DNA of 64,000 nucleotides, taken from the NCBI GenBank assembly GCA_004794785.1, contig SJOL01006408.1, positions 489,000-552,999 of the forward strand, given 5' to 3'. The notes under the pieces are model-generated. The model was not told the DNA's origin. It saw nothing but the letters and a program-made list of their open reading frames with translations, and did no database searches. Source of the DNA: Opisthorchis felineus. Its lineage: Eukaryota > Platyhelminthes > Trematoda > Opisthorchiida > Opisthorchiidae. Positions 61,971 to 64,000 of the stretch are shown in pieces. Both the position numbers and the translations under genes were made by a program. Numbering within the stretch: position 1 is the stretch's first letter; each line of letters opens with the position of its first letter.

Positions 61971-64000
61971 GCTGGTCATTGCCGTTGACTGACTTGGTCG
62001 GTTGATTCGTGTCACGTAACCAAGGCAGACTCATTGTTAGTGCGAAACGCTTTTGACAGCACAGTACCGGGTTTCGCAGAAGTATAGCGACTGTCTCGGC
62101 TGTATTCAAGCTACGCCGTTGGATCGATACTGACAGTCGTTCTGACCTGAACGTAAACCGCTGTTTGACCTTGTCATCACATTTCTTGTTTAAGACCAAC
62201 ACGTGGGTTTCGCTATCTTGTAGCCACCTTCCCCTGAGTCAGTGTGAACTTCGGGATCCCGTTTGGAATTAGCAGTTCCTAAACCGGTGTTTAGAAGCCG
62301 GCGTAATCCCATAATTTGCGGTTTGTACAATTTTATTATTTTATTATTGTATTCATGGTATCACATTTATTGATAAACTTCTGTTTGAACGATTTGACTT
62401 TTGGGGTTTTGCGCGTGACTCAACGTGGCCCAACTGACCGCTGGAAACAATCAATACTCTGGTTGTAGAGGCTCGCCAGACTTTTCTTGTTCATTGGTAA
62501 ATTGAGCCTGTTGGAATATTTTGCTTGACGCTGGCCACCTTGTCTCACTGGTGATGATATTGCGGCAGAGTCACCTGACGATACTGGGGGCAAACATACG
62601 AGCTTTGATCGGTTGCAATGTTAGTATAAGTCATTTGTGCTTGGTTGGTGCCTTTGGAACTCAACTGGCTGATTATTTGTCTGGCGGAGTCATGAAAACT
62701 TAAATCGCTGCATTTGTAGATCCCACCCAGGCTGCTACGGTAACACAACGACAGTTCAAATTCAACTGCTCGCGCAACGGTATTAGGATATTGTTTGAGG
62801 CTCTGTATGCCCGAGCTCAGGTATCATACCTGGGGCAGTCTTCGAAGATGTTCGATGGAAGTGAAGTTACTCACTGACGGCAGTTCGCTTTTTGGATTGC
62901 CTACGGCCGCTGCTGAGGTTGTCATCAGTGTGAATGCCGGTTAGCACGGGCGTGCATTGGGATGAATCGATCAAATTGTCGCCTGGTGACGTCTTCCGGG
63001 TAGAAGGACTGTCACACGCCATATAGCTCGTTACCACAAGATGAGGCACTGACGAAGATATCCCTAATACAGCTGTACAACGTGCCACATTGTTGTCTAT
63101 TCGACTGTTGTTTATCATACCGGGCTGTGGTGAGGGCTAACGGACTATTCTGCCGGCAAAATCGTATGAAGCAAACGTCGAAAAAGCACAGCTGAATGTT
63201 CCATAACCGATTGTAAAATGCAAGCACAATGCTTCATTTTTGTACCTATTCCTAAGAGGAATCACCCCTGTCCGACAAATGCTTCGGCATCCTTCCAGTA
63301 TATTTTATCGTGGGAGCGGGATAAAGCACTAGATTGGGAAATTGTAAAGAAGAGGTTAGTTACCTTGAAATAGACCGAAACGTTAAACTTTGATTCTCAG
63401 AGACCAAGTTGGATGGAGTTTGAGGACATTCTGACGGGATAACTTGCTGACAGCAAAGCTATTGTTAGATATGCGATCTCAGACTAGTCGCAACCATCAA
63501 ACCAGTTGGTGGTGGATATGAGCCTGTTGTAATAGCCACCAAAGCCACATTTCCTTTTCGTGCTCTTAGACAAAAGACATCCTCTTGTACCAGCCATGAT
63601 GACGTTACCCCCCAGAGAGGAAACTCCACAGCGGCATTGTGCTTTGCCATTGCTCTGGATATCCAAGTAGATGGTCACGCGAGAACAGCCCAAGCCTTTA
63701 GTAGTTCCCACATCGTCTGGCTAAGTCGCCATCTTTTATGTTTGTGACCCGATTTACCCTTTACCGTTTGCTGTTCCTTCGTGATATTTGGGTACATCTC
63801 AAATGGGTCGCTATTCCCCATTTTAGCAAGTTGCCCAGTCTAGCTAGCCATCACAGAAATTACTCTTCCGGCCCAGAGGACAGGCGCAAACGACAAACGT
63901 GTAAGCACATCTCACTGATTCTTCAATATGTCTCACTTCTACAGGTTTAAGTTTATCGGATGTTGGAACATACCACAAATGCTTAATTTTATCACCCCCT
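61971..64000. other. Right end, nothing recognised
   Basis: Probably intron of the ABCA gene. A pyrimidine-rich acceptor (atatgtctcacttctacag, ends 63945) is followed by about 55 open bases in the needed phase (FKFIGCWNIPQM), but this does not look like a nucleotide-binding domain start. Confidence 0.4.

Larger units (their letters stand above)
25851..64000 (+). other. ABCA-type transporter gene (partial, extends beyond right edge)
   Basis: Gene span inferred from eight exons whose splice phases agree at every junction: 0/0, 1/1, 0/0, 1/1, 2/2, 0/0 and 1/1, with the last exon ending in phase 2. The joined product (about 456 residues from the Met at 25942) has one hydrophobic segment, a polar loop of about 145 residues, then five more hydrophobic segments. 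That is the layout of one ABCA transmembrane domain. ABCA proteins are full-length ABC transporters that move lipids or sterols across membranes. The family call rests on the conserved stretch after TM2 (acidic/basic run, then PLMALMGMRR) and on the post-TM6 linker. No Walker A, signature or Walker B motif was seen in the remaining 9.7 kb, so the nucleotide-binding domain lies outside. Introns run up to about 10 kb and carry retrotransposons. Confidence 0.75.

Noticed and set aside
54314..64000. Nucleotide-binding domain of the ABCA-type gene
   Set aside because: I looked for Walker A, LSGG and Walker B patterns on the plus strand and found none; the domain must lie outside.
1..64000. Bacterial operons, CRISPR arrays, prophage, IS elements
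   Set aside because: Intron-containing gene, pol III SINEs and non-LTR retrotransposons show eukaryotic nuclear DNA; no spaced direct-repeat array seen.

Overview
The window is eukaryotic nuclear DNA. Open frames are short, introns are long, splice signals are GT/AG, and most recognisable sequence is transposon debris. The non-LTR retrotransposons (CR1-like elements ending in GAT microsatellite tails, and an R2-like element), tRNA-derived SINEs and multi-kilobase introns suggest a parasitic flatworm, most likely a digenean fluke. That placement is inferred from recalled family resemblance, not from a search, and I cannot name the species. There is no bacterial-style gene organisation, CRISPR array or operon.

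The only host protein gene I can model lies on the plus strand from about 25.85 kb and runs off the right end. Eight exons (25851/25942-26070, 36142-36256, 37029-37219, 39947-40241, 42751-43012, 51221-51299, 53881-54001, 54136-54313) join with matching splice phases at every junction. They encode about 456 residues (counted from the Met at 25942) forming one six-helix ABCA-type ABC transporter membrane domain: TM1, an extracellular loop of about 145 residues, then TM2-TM6 and the post-TM6 linker. No nucleotide-binding domain is in the window. It should lie further right, so whether this is the first or second half of the transporter is open. One exon (51221-51299, 26 codons) is too short to stand out as an open frame and was found by splice-phase logic.

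The introns and the 25 kb upstream are full of mobile DNA. A broken but almost full-length R2-like retrotransposon (minus strand, about 54968-58250) has two C2H2 zinc fingers, a Myb-like segment, reverse transcriptase, a CCHC knuckle and a restriction-like endonuclease. Its first zinc finger is split by a 145-bp fold-back insert with a 13-bp target duplication. CR1-like copies lie at 28500-29900 (+), 30190-31400 (-), 32088-33840 (-, endonuclease fused to a deleted RT), 58632-59060 (-) and 60430-61970 (+, interrupted by an insert related to 12640-13085). Isolated CR1-like 3' tails occur elsewhere.

Smaller repeats include a tRNA-derived SINE (five copies), a second tRNA-derived SINE (two copies), a third SINE-like family (two copies), an inverted-repeat family with at least nine fragments, a tRNA-Gly(GCC) gene with two decayed relatives, and a tRNA-Arg-like pseudogene. 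Much of 1-25 kb and the larger intron interiors holds nothing I can recognise.
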